A stretch of DNA of 64,000 bases from Clostridiaceae bacterium DTU079 (GTDB taxonomy: Bacteria > Bacillota > Clostridia > Acetivibrionales > Acetivibrionaceae). The position numbers and the translations under genes were made by a program. The notes under the pieces were generated by a model that saw nothing but the letters and a program-made list of their open reading frames with translations, was not told the DNA's origin and did not search any database. Positions 8,834 to 18,031 of this stretch are shown piece after piece. Each line of letters begins with the position of its first letter. Position 1 is the stretch's first letter. The stretch lies in assembly GCA_001512505.1 (NCBI GenBank), contig LFSC01000009.1:106148-170147 (forward strand), given 5' to 3'.

Positions 8834-9133
8834 CTAATGCTTTATTTGGTCAAGGGGCATCAAATCTACATGAAGTATCTCATCGTTTATCGACTCTCTT
8901 TGAATCTCCTGAACCTTTGTCCTTATTTTCTGCCCGTTAAAATCAATATTTAGAAGAACATCCTTACCCTTCTTGTCCAGAATAGGCTTTATTTCATCCC
9001 TTGAAAAAGTAATTGGAATGCTCTCATTCTCCCGGTAAAGTACCCCCGGAATCATTCCCTCCCTTTTTAGTTTCCTTACTGCCGATGTCCCCGACTCTTC
9101 CCTGTTTCTAACACTGATATTGTACTCCTCCAT
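8834..9133 (-). CDS. rplY: 50S ribosomal protein bL25, short form
   Basis: Binds 5S rRNA in the central protuberance of the 50S subunit. The 99-aa protein matches the short bL25 form (the 5S-binding domain only), without the C-terminal TL5/Ctc extension found in many Bacilli. Recognisable segments are the N-terminal NREESGTSAVRKLKREGMIPGVLY, split as REESGTSAVRKL and GMIPGVLY, and the C-terminal VQEIQRESINDEILHVDLM-type strand (TKVQEIQRES, ILHVDLM). An AGGAGG-like site precedes the ATG. It is monocistronic with a strong terminator downstream. Confidence 0.92.
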   Translation of the reverse strand: MEEYNISVRNREESGTSAVRKLKREGMIPGVLYRENESIPITFSRDEIKPILDKKGKDVLLNIDFNGQKIRTKVQEIQRESINDEILHVDLMPLDQIKH

Positions 9134-9231
9134 ATAAAGCCTCCTTTGCCAGTAACAACATATTTATCATCAGTTACTAACAAAGTATTCCCTATCAAAT
9201 ATCGATTAATACCTTTTCAAGGAAAAAGTAT

Positions 9232-9546
9232 TCATTGCTCCTGAGATGCATATGTACCGGTTTCATTGTAATATAAATATAGCAATGCTTTAATTATGTC
9301 ATTACAATTCTCGTATGTTACTGCATGAATATCTCCTTTATTCACCTGAATAAAAAGACTCATTTTATGCTTGTCACTATTGTCTATGACTGTGCTTATC
9401 ATGTCAATTGCTTCAAGAGGCTTGTGATAAACGTAGACCCATTGTTCCACATCACTGTCCATATTCAGTTCCTTCTGAAAAAATCTTTGTAGGAAATTCT
9501 TAATTTCTCCTGGTTTTTTCGACAATAAATTTACAGTAACATACAT
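9232..9546 (-). CDS. Hypothetical protein
   Basis: Unrecognised protein of 104 aa. It begins MYVTVNLLSKKPGEIKNFLQ, is acidic, has no membrane segment or signal peptide, and its strand/helix alternation suggests a small alpha/beta cytosolic domain. Tyr-rich stretches occur near the C-terminus (ALLYLYYNETG). A GGAGG site lies 8 nt upstream of the ATG, which supports translation. It lies 98 nt upstream of rplY on the same strand, so co-transcription is possible but not certain. The coding probability rests on the good ribosome binding site and length. Confidence 0.65.
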   Translation of the reverse strand: MYVTVNLLSKKPGEIKNFLQRFFQKELNMDSDVEQWVYVYHKPLEAIDMISTVIDNSDKHKMSLFIQVNKGDIHAVTYENCNDIIKALLYLYYNETGTYASQEQ

Positions 9547-9830
9547 CTAATGAATTCCTCCTACTTTTTTGTTTTTTAATAAAAAAGCAAACCTCATATT
9601 GAAAATTCAACGAAACAATAAAGAAACCTTTATGTAATTTTTTCTTACAAGATATCGTTTACAAAGCAGTATTATAATTTAGTTATTTTGAAATAATATA
9701 AATAAAGGAAACTCGAATTAGGCAAATATTGTTAATTGAATTGTTAATAAAAGTAAGATGTTTGTTATGTAAATAAATCTATAAAGAAGTGGAGGGAATC
9801 AGCAGCATAATGCTTGACTGTAGGACAACT

Positions 9831-10820
9831 ATGAAAAAAAGATTGCAAACGGTAACAAAACTCGGTTCAGCTTTATTAATAATAAATATTTTATTTTGCA
9901 GCTGCAGCAATAAACAATCGGAGAATCAGAAAAACAATCCCAAGCAGCTTGCAACTGAAGAACAGGGTGATTCTATTCCCGATCAACTGGAAAGCATTGA
10001 AAACAGTATCGAATCAATAATTAAGAAATTAGATGGTCCTGCCGCTGAAACGAAAGGAAACGGTCAACAATTGGGGCCCCAGGCTGAGGAAACGCAAGAC
10101 ATGGGTGATAGAAACACTCAAAGTAATGACAAAAATCAAAACTCTAACGATCAGCAAAAAGATAAAAATCAAGAGGACGATCAAAATAAACAGGGAGACG
10201 AACAGAACAAAGACCAGCAAAATAATCAAGACGGAATTAGCGGACAGCCTTCTTCTTCCAAAGAGGACAATAAGCAGAAAGACCCATGGAAGGATATTGA
10301 CAAGACCATAAACATGTTGCATTATCAATGGAACAGTTTTAAACCCATGGCTGTTAAGAAAAATGCAAGCGCCGACCTAACAGAAGGCTTCAGCACAGCT
10401 TTAAACAGCCTGACAAATACAGTTATAAGCAAAAACAAGACAAACACACTGTTGGTTGCCAGTTATTTATATTCGTATATACCTGACCTTTATGCATTAT
10501 ATAAAACTCAAACTTCTCCTGAAATCAAAAGGATACGGTACTATACCCGAAACGCAATGCTCAATGCAATGACAGCCAACTGGGAACAGGCCGATACGGA
10601 TATGGCAAACTTGAAATCTACCTGGAATCTTTATAGAAACCTTGTTCAGGAAGAGCAACAGGAACAGGCAAGCCAGTTGGATTTCTCCATTTACGAGCTG
10701 GAAAAAGTCATAATGGAAAAGAACCAACCCCTTTGCGATATTAAAGGCAGGGTGGTAATTTCCAATATCCAAGCACTGGAAAACGCCATGGAAAGAGGTA
10801 TGAAAAAGCAAAAGTCTTAA
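9831..10820 (+). CDS. Gln/Asn/Asp-rich probable lipoprotein
   Basis: Unrecognised protein of 329 aa from the ATG at 9831 (AGGA five nt upstream). It starts with a signal-like segment MKKRLQTVTKLGSALLIINI followed by LFCSCSNKQ, an imperfect lipobox, so it is probably secreted and possibly lipid anchored. Residues about 85-160 are a low-complexity linker dominated by Gln, Asn, Asp and Lys, formed by DNA rich in CAAAAT and GACAA units. The C-terminal half (about 170-329) is helical and resembles a four-helix bundle, with Trp and Tyr at regular spacing. An earlier start at 9810 has a GGAGGG site 13 nt upstream and cannot be excluded. The gene ends before a long hairpin at 10848-10943. No function assigned. 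Confidence 0.75.
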   Translation: MKKRLQTVTKLGSALLIINILFCSCSNKQSENQKNNPKQLATEEQGDSIPDQLESIENSIESIIKKLDGPAAETKGNGQQLGPQAEETQDMGDRNTQSNDKNQNSNDQQKDKNQEDDQNKQGDEQNKDQQNNQDGISGQPSSSKEDNKQKDPWKDIDKTINMLHYQWNSFKPMAVKKNASADLTEGFSTALNSLTNTVISKNKTNTLLVASYLYSYIPDLYALYKTQTSPEIKRIRYYTRNAMLNAMTANWEQADTDMANLKSTWNLYRNLVQEEQQEQASQLDFSIYELEKVIMEKNQPLCDIKGRVVISNIQALENAMERGMKKQKS

Positions 10821-10847
10821 AATGGTATAATTATCCGAATAAAAATT

Positions 10848-10943
10848 AGAAGCTGTTAATTCGAACAAAAAAAGTAAGAGCATCAATTTGCACATAATAA
10901 GTATTTATGAAATCCAAACCGAATTTACAGCTTCTTTTTTTTT
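10848..10943 (+). terminator. Long-loop hairpin with T9 tract
   Basis: AGAAGCTGTTAATTCG near 10848 pairs with CGAATTTACAGCTTCT (about 10920-10935) with one mismatch, followed by nine T. The loop is about 55 nt, unusually long for a terminator. It follows the probable lipoprotein gene. Confidence 0.65.
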
Positions 10944-11105
10944 GGAAAAGTTCCACAAAACATGCAAAATTCAAATATGTCCTTATAAAATATTGAAATG
11001 ACAATTCCCATATTATATACTGTTACGTAGTGTAAACCGATTATTTAAAATAATGATTAATGTATTACCTTTCCGTGTAGTGGTAAAAAGAAGGGAAAAT
11101 TTTCA

Positions 11106-12371
11106 ATGAAAGTTTTGGGCTTGATTGTTGAGTATAATCCGTTTCATAACGGTCACCTTTACCATCTTGAACAATCAAAAAAAAAGTGCGGTGCCGATTA
11201 TACCGTATGTGTCATGAGCGGCAACTTTATCCAACGCGGCGAACCGGCTATTGTAAATAAGTGGGCGAGAGCTAATATGGCTCTGTCTTGCGGTGCGGAT
11301 TTAATAATTGAGCTGCCCCTCCCCTATGCCATGTCCAGCGCGGAATATTTCGCCTCGGGAGCCGTTAAAATACTAAATGACATTGGAATTGTAGATTATT
11401 TGTGCTTCGGTAGTGAACACGGAAATGTTGATGAGCTTGATTTTATAGCCCAAATTCTCATTGATGAACCCAAGGAATATAAAAGCTTTTTAAAGCAAGA
11501 GCTGGACAGGGGGGTATCCTATCCTGCAGCCCGGGAAACAGCAATAAAAAAATTCATCCAATTTGCAAATTCGAAAAAAGAGCTCGATATGCAAGGTCTG
11601 CTTTCTTCTTCAAACAATATTTTAGGCATTGAGTATCTAAAAGCCCTAAAAAGAATTGGCAGCAAAATAATTCCTTTAACAATAAAGAGGATTAACAATG
11701 AATACGGTACAAAAGAAATAACCGGCAGCATATCCAGTGCCACATCAATAAGGAATTTTATTTCCAAAAACTCCATCTCGGAACTGAAAGACGTTCTTCA
11801 AAACGTGCTTCCCGAAGCAAGCCTCAATATACTTTTTGAAGAAATAACCGAAGGAAGGGGACCGGTTTTTGCCGAAGACTTTTACCCTATTATTGCATCA
11901 CTAGTAAGAAGGATGGAGGCCGAGCAAATTAAAAACTATCCCTATGTTTCCGAAGGGCTCGAAAACAGAATTAAGACCGCTTCCGAATCATCCGGTTCAT
12001 ACGATGAACTGGTAGAAAGCATCTGTACAAAAAGGTATACAAGGACCAGAATACAAAGAATTCTCATGAGCATACTGACAGGCATGACCTCGGAGCAGGT
12101 TGACATGTTCAACCGCTACAACGGCCCCCAATATGCACGGGTCTTGGGCTTTAACAATAAAGGCAAACAGCTTCTCTCTTTAATTAAGCAAAAATCACTG
12201 ATTCCTATAGTGATGAAGACTGCAGACTTTATTAAATCGTGTAATCCTCTTTTGAGAAGCATGCTTGAATTGGAGGCAATGTCAACGGATATTTATGTGC
12301 TGGGATATAAAAATCCGTCCCATAGAAAGGCCGGTCAGGAATTTACACAAAATGTTGTAATCAAATCCTGA
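11106..12371 (+). CDS. tmcAL: tRNA(Met) cytidine acetate ligase
   Basis: Acetylates the wobble cytidine of elongator tRNA-Met using acetate and ATP (TmcAL, formerly YlbM). The 421-aa length is right. The N-terminus has a nucleotidyltransferase-type fold: MKVLGLIVEYNPFHNGHLYH carries the HxGH-like adenylation motif (FHNGH), followed by VCVMSGNFIQRGEPA and the downstream SISSATSIRNFI segment, equivalent to the ISSTxIR phosphate-binding motif. The C-terminal domain is helical and basic (KRYTRTRIQRIL), as expected for tRNA binding. An AAGGGAAAA site is upstream. It is transcribed alone on the plus strand. Confidence 0.93.
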   Translation: MKVLGLIVEYNPFHNGHLYHLEQSKKKCGADYTVCVMSGNFIQRGEPAIVNKWARANMALSCGADLIIELPLPYAMSSAEYFASGAVKILNDIGIVDYLCFGSEHGNVDELDFIAQILIDEPKEYKSFLKQELDRGVSYPAARETAIKKFIQFANSKKELDMQGLLSSSNNILGIEYLKALKRIGSKIIPLTIKRINNEYGTKEITGSISSATSIRNFISKNSISELKDVLQNVLPEASLNILFEEITEGRGPVFAEDFYPIIASLVRRMEAEQIKNYPYVSEGLENRIKTASESSGSYDELVESICTKRYTRTRIQRILMSILTGMTSEQVDMFNRYNGPQYARVLGFNNKGKQLLSLIKQKSLIPIVMKTADFIKSCNPLLRSMLELEAMSTDIYVLGYKNPSHRKAGQEFTQNVVIKS

Positions 12372-12481
12372 AAAAGCAATGGACGCATCAACTCTCCATC
12401 GCTTTATGGACTTTTACTTCGAAAAACACTGAATGATTCACTATAATTTACTCTATAATTCACTATTATTCACCCTGTTGT

Positions 12482-12665
12482 TTGGCACAAAAAGTGAAGA
12501 AAAATATGGAAGAAACATTGTGAAGCAAGTATTAGAGCCTGTTAATACGACGAGGAAAGGGAGAGCATTGTTCGAGCGAAGCGAGTTTTGCTCGACCCCG
12601 AGGAGTATTTACAGGCTCTGTACTTGCGAAACTTAAGTTTTTGGAATATTTTTCTTCACTCTTTC
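12482..12665. repeat. Nested inverted-repeat element, copy A
   Basis: About 180 bp that folds on itself over nearly its whole length. Outer arms AGTGAAGAAAAATAT (12493-12507) and ATATTTTTCTTCACT (12646-12660) are perfect complements. Inner arms 12525-12548 (GCAAGTATTAGAGCCTGT...) and 12605-12627 (GTATTTACAGGCTCTGTAC...) pair with few mismatches. The core holds a further small stem (TTCGAGC/GCTCGA). The sequence matches the reverse complement of 49398-49562 in both arms and in the core block GAGGAAAGGG-GAGCATTGT. It holds no convincing ORF. It lies between tmcAL and rnj, which converge. It may be a MITE-like mobile repeat or a structured RNA. Confidence 0.8.
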
Positions 12666-12754
12666 ATCCAGCAGCAATACTAAGACAAAAAACTTAGGGT
12701 ACATCGATTCCCCTAAGTTTTTTAAGGACAATATATGCTACTTTAAAACTTCGA

Positions 12755-14422
12755 TTATACCTCCATTATGATAGGTAAAATCATCGGCCTTCTCTTTGTT
12801 TTCTCAAACAAATAATCCTTCAATGCATCCCTTATGATGCTCTTTTTGGTCGACCAGTCATTCTTTTTCTTATCTTCGCATTTCTGCAGTGCAGCTTTGC
12901 ATACTTCCCTAATTTCATCCATAAGATCCTCCGACTCACGGACATAAACAAAACCTCTGGATATAATATCGGGACCTGCAATAACATTTCCTGTATCGCC
13001 TTCTATAGTAATAACTATAACGATGAGTCCGTCCTGGGACAGATGTTTTCTATCCCTTAACACTATGTTTCCTACATCTCCCACACCAAGACCGTCAACC
13101 AGCACTCTTCCGGAAGTAACGCTGCCGTTGATTCTGGCGGAATCATCGGTAAGCTCCAAAACCTTCCCTATATCCATAATGAAAATGTTTTCCATGGGCA
13201 TGCCCAGTTCATTTGCGAGATTTGCATGCTGCTTTAAATGACGGTATTCCCCGTGAACCGGCATAAAGAATTTCGGCTTTATAAGGCTGTGAATAAGCTT
13301 TAACTCTTCCTGACATGCATGACCGGAAACATGTATGTCAGCTAAGGCTTCGTATATTACTTCCGCTCCCTTTTTGAAAAGATCATTGATTACCTTTGAA
13401 ACCAACTTCTCATTACCGGGAATTGGGTTTGCTGAAATTATCACCAGGTCACCCGGTACAATTTCAAATTTTTTATGTTCACCTGAAGCCATTCTTGTCA
13501 GGGCAGACATCGGCTCTCCCTGGCTTCCAGTTGTAATTATAACCAGTCTTTCCGGCGGATACTTGTGAACCTGGTCTATATCGATAAGCAAACCTTCCGG
13601 CACGTTCATATATCCCAGTTCCATTGCGACATTTACAACATTCACCATACTTCTTCCGCAAATAGCAATTTTCCTGCCGAATTTAATAGAAGCATTTACC
13701 ACCTGCTGAATTCTATGAACATTTGAAGCAAAGGTTGCCACAAGAATTCTGCTTTTGGCATTTATAAAAATCTCATCCAGGGTTTCCCCTACCGTCTTTT
13801 CAGACATGGTATAGCCAGGCCTCTCAACATTGGTACTGTCACACATGAGCAGCAAAACACCTTTTTTCCCGAGCTCCGCCAAACGTGCAAAGTCTAAGGG
13901 TTCTCCCTCAATAGGTGTGTAATCAATCTTAAAATCACCCGTATGAACTACCGTACCGACAGGCGTAAATATCGCCAAGGCTACGGAATCCGCGATACTG
14001 TGAGTTGAATGTATAAATTCAACCTTGAAGCATCCCAATTCGATAACATCCGATTGCTGAATCGTTCTTAGGTCAACGGTACTTAGAATTCCATGTTCTT
14101 CAAGCTTCTGCTCAAGAAGCCCCAGGGTAAGCTTGGTACCGTAAACAGGAACATTTAATTCCTTTAAAACATACGGAAGAGCGCCAATATGATCCTCGTG
14201 TCCGTGAGTAAGGACTATACCCCTAACCTTTTCTTTATTCTTTGTCAGATATGATACATCGGGTATAACAAGATCTATCCCCAACATATCATCTTCCGGG
14301 AAGGCAATTCCGCAATCTACCACAACTATATCATCACCATACTCAAATACAGTTATGTTCTTGCCTATCTCTCCCAATCCGCCCAATGGAATTATCTTTA
14401 GTTTTCTCTTCTTTTTTGCCAC
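12755..14422 (-). CDS. rnj: Ribonuclease J
   Basis: Metallo-beta-lactamase/beta-CASP ribonuclease with 5'-3' exonuclease and endonuclease activity in mRNA turnover and rRNA processing. The 555-aa length fits RNase J1/J2. Motifs: LGGLGEIGKN at residues 13-22, the zinc motif LTHGHEDHIGALP (HxHxDH), VHTGDFKID, LLMCDSTNVERPG, the beta-CASP segment ATFASNVHRIQQ, TTGSQGEPMSAL, and VSGHACQEELKL and FMPVHGEYRHL with the late metal ligands. The C-terminal domain ends KRRPMILPIIMEV. The start follows an AAAGTGGAGGT site. Only one RNase J is in the window, so it cannot be labelled A or B. It has an unusually long upstream region (14423-15057). Confidence 0.96.
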   Translation of the reverse strand: MAKKKRKLKIIPLGGLGEIGKNITVFEYGDDIVVVDCGIAFPEDDMLGIDLVIPDVSYLTKNKEKVRGIVLTHGHEDHIGALPYVLKELNVPVYGTKLTLGLLEQKLEEHGILSTVDLRTIQQSDVIELGCFKVEFIHSTHSIADSVALAIFTPVGTVVHTGDFKIDYTPIEGEPLDFARLAELGKKGVLLLMCDSTNVERPGYTMSEKTVGETLDEIFINAKSRILVATFASNVHRIQQVVNASIKFGRKIAICGRSMVNVVNVAMELGYMNVPEGLLIDIDQVHKYPPERLVIITTGSQGEPMSALTRMASGEHKKFEIVPGDLVIISANPIPGNEKLVSKVINDLFKKGAEVIYEALADIHVSGHACQEELKLIHSLIKPKFFMPVHGEYRHLKQHANLANELGMPMENIFIMDIGKVLELTDDSARINGSVTSGRVLVDGLGVGDVGNIVLRDRKHLSQDGLIVIVITIEGDTGNVIAGPDIISRGFVYVRESEDLMDEIREVCKAALQKCEDKKKNDWSTKKSIIRDALKDYLFEKTKRRPMILPIIMEV

Positions 14423-15057
14423 AATTTAACCTCCACTTTCTTTTTATTACTTGTATAAAAACAACAACCAAACAATAGTCCCAAAATCACCCGTTCATAT
14501 GCTTACACAATCTATAAATTCCTTAAGCTTTTTGGAATGCCGGTTTTATTGGAATTTCACCCCAAAAGCCGGATTATTGCGAAGCAATACCAGTTTGAGC
14601 TATTGATAGCTTGTATTTAAACCATAAGCCTCATTTTGACAAACAAAATATTACCCAAGGAAGGAAAACCTCCTTGAAACCTTCTTAGGTCAAATATTCT
14701 AATACTTCACCCCGCATAACAGGTTGATTCTTACATTCCCATATCCGGCAAGCTATCATTTTATTATATTCCGCATTTCCGAAACCTTAATGTTCATTCA
14801 GAATATTCTTTGCTTTCAATGGTTTTTGTACACAACCCGTATCATACATTAGCTTTATGATAAACTTACGCATTATTTCACATTTATATATAAATAGCTA
14901 TTGTTTTCAATTATTTATATAATCTTTATCTATATCAATCGGAATATTAAATAAAACATATAATAATTATTTGTCTTAACCTTATTATTATAGCATAAAT
15001 ATTATTTATATAAACAATAATTTACTGTGTAAAAATATTTTCATCAGTGCCCGTTTT
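14423..15057 (-). promoter_or_regulatory. Long, hairpin-rich region upstream of rnj
   Basis: About 635 nt without an ORF, between the GT4 terminator and rnj. The part at about 14530-14720 is less AT-rich than its surroundings and contains several small perfect hairpins on either strand: TATTGC-GAA-GCAATA (around 14576), AGCTAT-TG-ATAGCT (around 14598), and CAAGGAGG...CCTTCCTTG (around 14660). The part at 14780-15050 is plain AT-rich spacer. It could be a structured 5' leader of rnj or an unannotated small RNA. I recognise no known RNA family. Confidence 0.35.
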
Positions 15058-15083
15058 AAAAAAACCGGCAATAATCTGCCGGT
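15058..15083 (-). terminator. Terminator of the GT4 glycosyltransferase gene
   Basis: ACCGGCA/TGCCGGT stem (15064-15083) with a 6-nt loop, followed on the minus strand by seven U (15058-15064). It lies 16 nt past the stop codon. Confidence 0.9.
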
Positions 15084-15098
15084 GTCCTCTGGTTATTG

Positions 15099-16337
15099 TT
15101 AATTCAACCCTGAATTGTACCTTGTGTGTTCCTCTTTGATAATGGGAGAACTCCAATGAACCTTTTTGCTTTCTTCTATTATACTCTCATACACCTTTAG
15201 CGTCTGCCTTGAAATAACATCCCAGTTATATATTCTATAAACCTTTTCCAATGCCCTTTTCTTCATCTGCTCAGCCTTGTCAGGATTGAAAAGTATTTCC
15301 AATATGCTGTCTGCCAGAGAGTTGGCATTTCCCGTATAGGACTTCATCCCGTCAACGCCATGCTCAACAATTCCTCCCAATCCGCCGATATCGGACACAA
15401 CCACCGGTACGTTGGCAAGCATTCCTTCAATAGCGACAATTCCAAAAGGCTCATAAAGGCTTGGAAACACTGCAACATCCACACATTTGTATAATTTCAG
15501 AAGATCCTCATCGCTTATGTATCCTGTAAAGTATACCTTGTTTGCAATTCCCATTTCATTGGCCTTCCATTTCAGATGATCAAGCTGCGGTCCTTTACCG
15601 GCAATCACGAATCTTACATCGTGATAATTGTATGATACCTTGGGAACGGCATCAATTAATACATGTACTCCCTTTTCATTTACCAGTCTCCCTACAAAAA
15701 ATACTATCTTTTCATTATCACTGGCAAACTTTCTTCTAAATTCGATATCCCTCTCATAACCTTTAAACTTATCAAGATCAACACCATTGGGGATAACATC
15801 GATTTTATCTTCCGGAATATTGAATATACCCTTAACCTCGTTTTTCATATAATCGCTGTTTACTATAAGCCTCCAGGACTCAAAAGCCAACCACCATTCC
15901 ACATTATTTATATACCTTTGGGTGTCATTATGTATGCCCCAATTTCTTCCATGTTCTGTGGCATGAATAGTAGCAACAAGAGGCGTAGAATAAGCATGCT
16001 TTAAAACTCTGGCAGCAAAAGCTACCAACCAGTCATGAGCATGTATAATGTCGAATTTCCCGGTTTCATTTATTAAACGAATAGCATATTCCACTATGGT
16101 AAAATTCAAATGCAGTACCCAATCGACAAAATTATTCGGAGTGACATCATAGGAATGAATTCTGTGCACGTGTACATATCCGTCTTTTTCATAATCCTTC
16201 ATTCCCATATCCCAGCATGTTATAACATGAACATCGCATCCCTGTTCTCCTAATTTCTGAGCCAGGCCGTGAACAACTCTGGATATACCTCCGACAATTC
16301 TAGGTGGATATTCCCATGAAAGCATTAGAATCCGCAT
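15099..16337 (-). CDS. Family 4 glycosyltransferase, glycogen synthase-like
   Basis: GT-B fold glycosyltransferase of 412 aa. The N-terminus MRILMLSWEYPPRIVGGISR contains the EYPP-x-GG loop of sugar-nucleotide GT4/GT5 enzymes. Further motifs are DIIHAHDWLVAFAARVL, VIPNGVDLDKF, FFVGRLVNEKGVHVLIDA, and the donor-binding segment FPSLYEPFGIVAIEGM (E-x7-E), followed by VSDIGGLGGIVEHGVDG. Such bacterial proteins are annotated either as glycogen synthase or as general GT4 transferases; the acceptor and donor cannot be read from the sequence. The ATG at 16337 is chosen because GGAGGTGA lies seven nt upstream and the fold begins there; the 16358 start overlaps that site. The gene is single, with its own terminator. 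Confidence 0.88.
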   Translation of the reverse strand: MRILMLSWEYPPRIVGGISRVVHGLAQKLGEQGCDVHVITCWDMGMKDYEKDGYVHVHRIHSYDVTPNNFVDWVLHLNFTIVEYAIRLINETGKFDIIHAHDWLVAFAARVLKHAYSTPLVATIHATEHGRNWGIHNDTQRYINNVEWWLAFESWRLIVNSDYMKNEVKGIFNIPEDKIDVIPNGVDLDKFKGYERDIEFRRKFASDNEKIVFFVGRLVNEKGVHVLIDAVPKVSYNYHDVRFVIAGKGPQLDHLKWKANEMGIANKVYFTGYISDEDLLKLYKCVDVAVFPSLYEPFGIVAIEGMLANVPVVVSDIGGLGGIVEHGVDGMKSYTGNANSLADSILEILFNPDKAEQMKKRALEKVYRIYNWDVISRQTLKVYESIIEESKKVHWSSPIIKEEHTRYNSGLN

Positions 16338-16555
16338 AACATTCACCTCCAAAGGCATTAATACTCAGGAATAAGAAAATTACCAGTTGTCTCTTACTCC
16401 CGAACCGGTTGCCAGTGTTATGAACAACTTTTATGAATTAATTAATATTAGTATACGCAATATAATCTTTTTTATAGTGAAAGATTATAACTTAAAGCAA
16501 AAAATATTTGGTAACTAAACTGATGTTAGTCAAAATATTAAAAAATATAAAAATA

Positions 16556-16612
16556 GTGCAGCTTCCTCTGTTTTCATATAACAATAATATAACAACAGAT
16601 TCGTCACTGCAC
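16556..16612 (-). terminator. Probable terminator of phoH
   Basis: GTGCAG/CTGCAC and CTGTT/AACAG arms (16556-16612) form an imperfect stem that is followed on the minus strand by TATTTTTATATTTTTT. It lies 43 nt past the PhoH stop. The rest of the 16338-16654 gap holds nothing recognisable. Confidence 0.5.
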
Positions 16613-16654
16613 ATAAAATTCCTGCTTTTTTAATTATTTCTTTTAATAGTTTTT

Positions 16655-18031
16655 TTACATTCTTTTTGCACTTTCATAGGCCAATTCGGAACGCTCACAT
16701 TCCTCGTCATAAAGGGTAACCTGATAGCACAGCTTGCTTCCCTTCATCCTTTCGGAGGCATAGCACAAACCGTTTGTCCTGATATCCAAAAACGGTTGAT
16801 CTATTTGCTCAGGGTCACCGATCAAAATTATCTTGGTTCCGGCCCCGGCTCTTGTAATAATTCCTTTAACCTGCTTGGGCGTTAGGTTTTGTGCTTCATC
16901 AATTATAATCCATTGCTTCACAATCGATCTTCCTCTGATAAATGCAATGGCTTCAGTGTTAATTATTTTCCTGTCGAATAATTCATCAACTTTATCCTTT
17001 AGTTCTTTTTCACTGGAATACCTTTCATTCTCGTCATTATCAATAAGCACTTCCAAATTATCTATTATAGGTCTTAAAAAAGGAGCAATCTTTTCCTGTT
17101 CTGTTCCGGGAAGAAATCCGATATCCTCATCCAGTCTGACATTGGGTCTGCAAACGAGAATTTTTCTATACAGCTTGCTTTGTTCCACCATAATCTTGTG
17201 TAAACCTACTGCAAGAGAATAAAAGGTTTTTGCAGTTCCTGCAGGTCCCTTTATAATTACAAGGGGCGCTTTATCGGCATCGGTCATCAATGCCTCCTGC
17301 ATAAATTTCTGCCCCGCATTTCTTGGTGTCACGCCAAAAGGCCGCTCATGCAAGTAGTACAACGGTACTATCTTGCTTCCGTCAAAACGCCCCAATGCGG
17401 TCTGTTTATCATTGGTCAATGAATGGATTATCAGAAATTGATTAACTACCAATAAAGGACAGTCCATTTTGCTACGATCAGAATTATAGCAACAAACATC
17501 TTCCGGGCTTAAAAAACCCTTTGAATAAAACTCATTGAGCTTGTCTTCAGAAGCATAGACATCCAGTCTTCCTTTATATTGCTCGTCAAATACGGGGACC
17601 TGTTCCGCAAAAAAATCCTGGGCCACAACCCCTAATATGTCCGCTTTTATTCTTTCAAATATATCCTTCGTTACTAAAAAAACATTTTCGCCCTTTTCCT
17701 GTAATCCTTTACATACTTTCAATATCCTATTATCATTATTCGATTCATCCCAGCTTTCAGGAAGTTTTACGTTGTTGCAGTTCAATTCAACCCGCAGTAT
17801 CCCTCCATTTTCAAGCTCCACACCTTCATTAAGCCTTCCCTTTGCTCTAATTTCATCAAGAATTCTTGCCGCGTGACGGGCATTTGCCCCAAGTTCCGTA
17901 TTGTCCTTTTTGAACTTATCCAATTCCTCAAGCACTACTTCCGGAATTACAATATCGTTATCTCCAAAAGAATATAACGCAAAAGGGGTTTGAAGCAAAA
18001 CATTGGTATCAAGAACGAAGGTTTTTTTCAA
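16655..18031 (-). CDS. PhoH-family ATPase with N-terminal PIN domain
   Basis: Two-domain protein of about 458 aa resembling Bacillus YlaK and the PhoH2 class. An N-terminal PIN nuclease-like domain begins FVLDTNVLLQTP with the acidic Asp, and ELGANARHAARIL and VFLVTKDIF follow. The C-terminal PhoH P-loop ATPase has Walker A IKGPAGTAKTF (around residue 260), LVCRPNVRLDEDIGFLPGT, and Walker B WIIIDEAQNLTPKQVKG, then LIGDPEQID. PhoH2 proteins from other bacteria combine RNA helicase and RNase activity, which is the likely role. The TTG at 18031 is favoured because GGAG lies nine nt upstream and the PIN domain starts with KKTFVLDTN; an ATG at 18046 is the alternative and would add five residues. 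Confidence 0.9.
   Translation of the reverse strand: MKKTFVLDTNVLLQTPFALYSFGDNDIVIPEVVLEELDKFKKDNTELGANARHAARILDEIRAKGRLNEGVELENGGILRVELNCNNVKLPESWDESNNDNRILKVCKGLQEKGENVFLVTKDIFERIKADILGVVAQDFFAEQVPVFDEQYKGRLDVYASEDKLNEFYSKGFLSPEDVCCYNSDRSKMDCPLLVVNQFLIIHSLTNDKQTALGRFDGSKIVPLYYLHERPFGVTPRNAGQKFMQEALMTDADKAPLVIIKGPAGTAKTFYSLAVGLHKIMVEQSKLYRKILVCRPNVRLDEDIGFLPGTEQEKIAPFLRPIIDNLEVLIDNDENERYSSEKELKDKVDELFDRKIINTEAIAFIRGRSIVKQWIIIDEAQNLTPKQVKGIITRAGAGTKIILIGDPEQIDQPFLDIRTNGLCYASERMKGSKLCYQVTLYDEECERSELAYESAKRM

Noticed and set aside
12433-12636. 67-codon plus-strand ORF
   Set aside because: It runs through the inverted-repeat element and has no independent support.
14540-14580. Segment that reads GGGGTGAAATTCC followed by ACCGGC on the minus strand, similar to part of an FMN riboswitch
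   Set aside because: Only one block matches; the rest of the RFN element is missing and the downstream gene (rnj) has no link to riboflavin.
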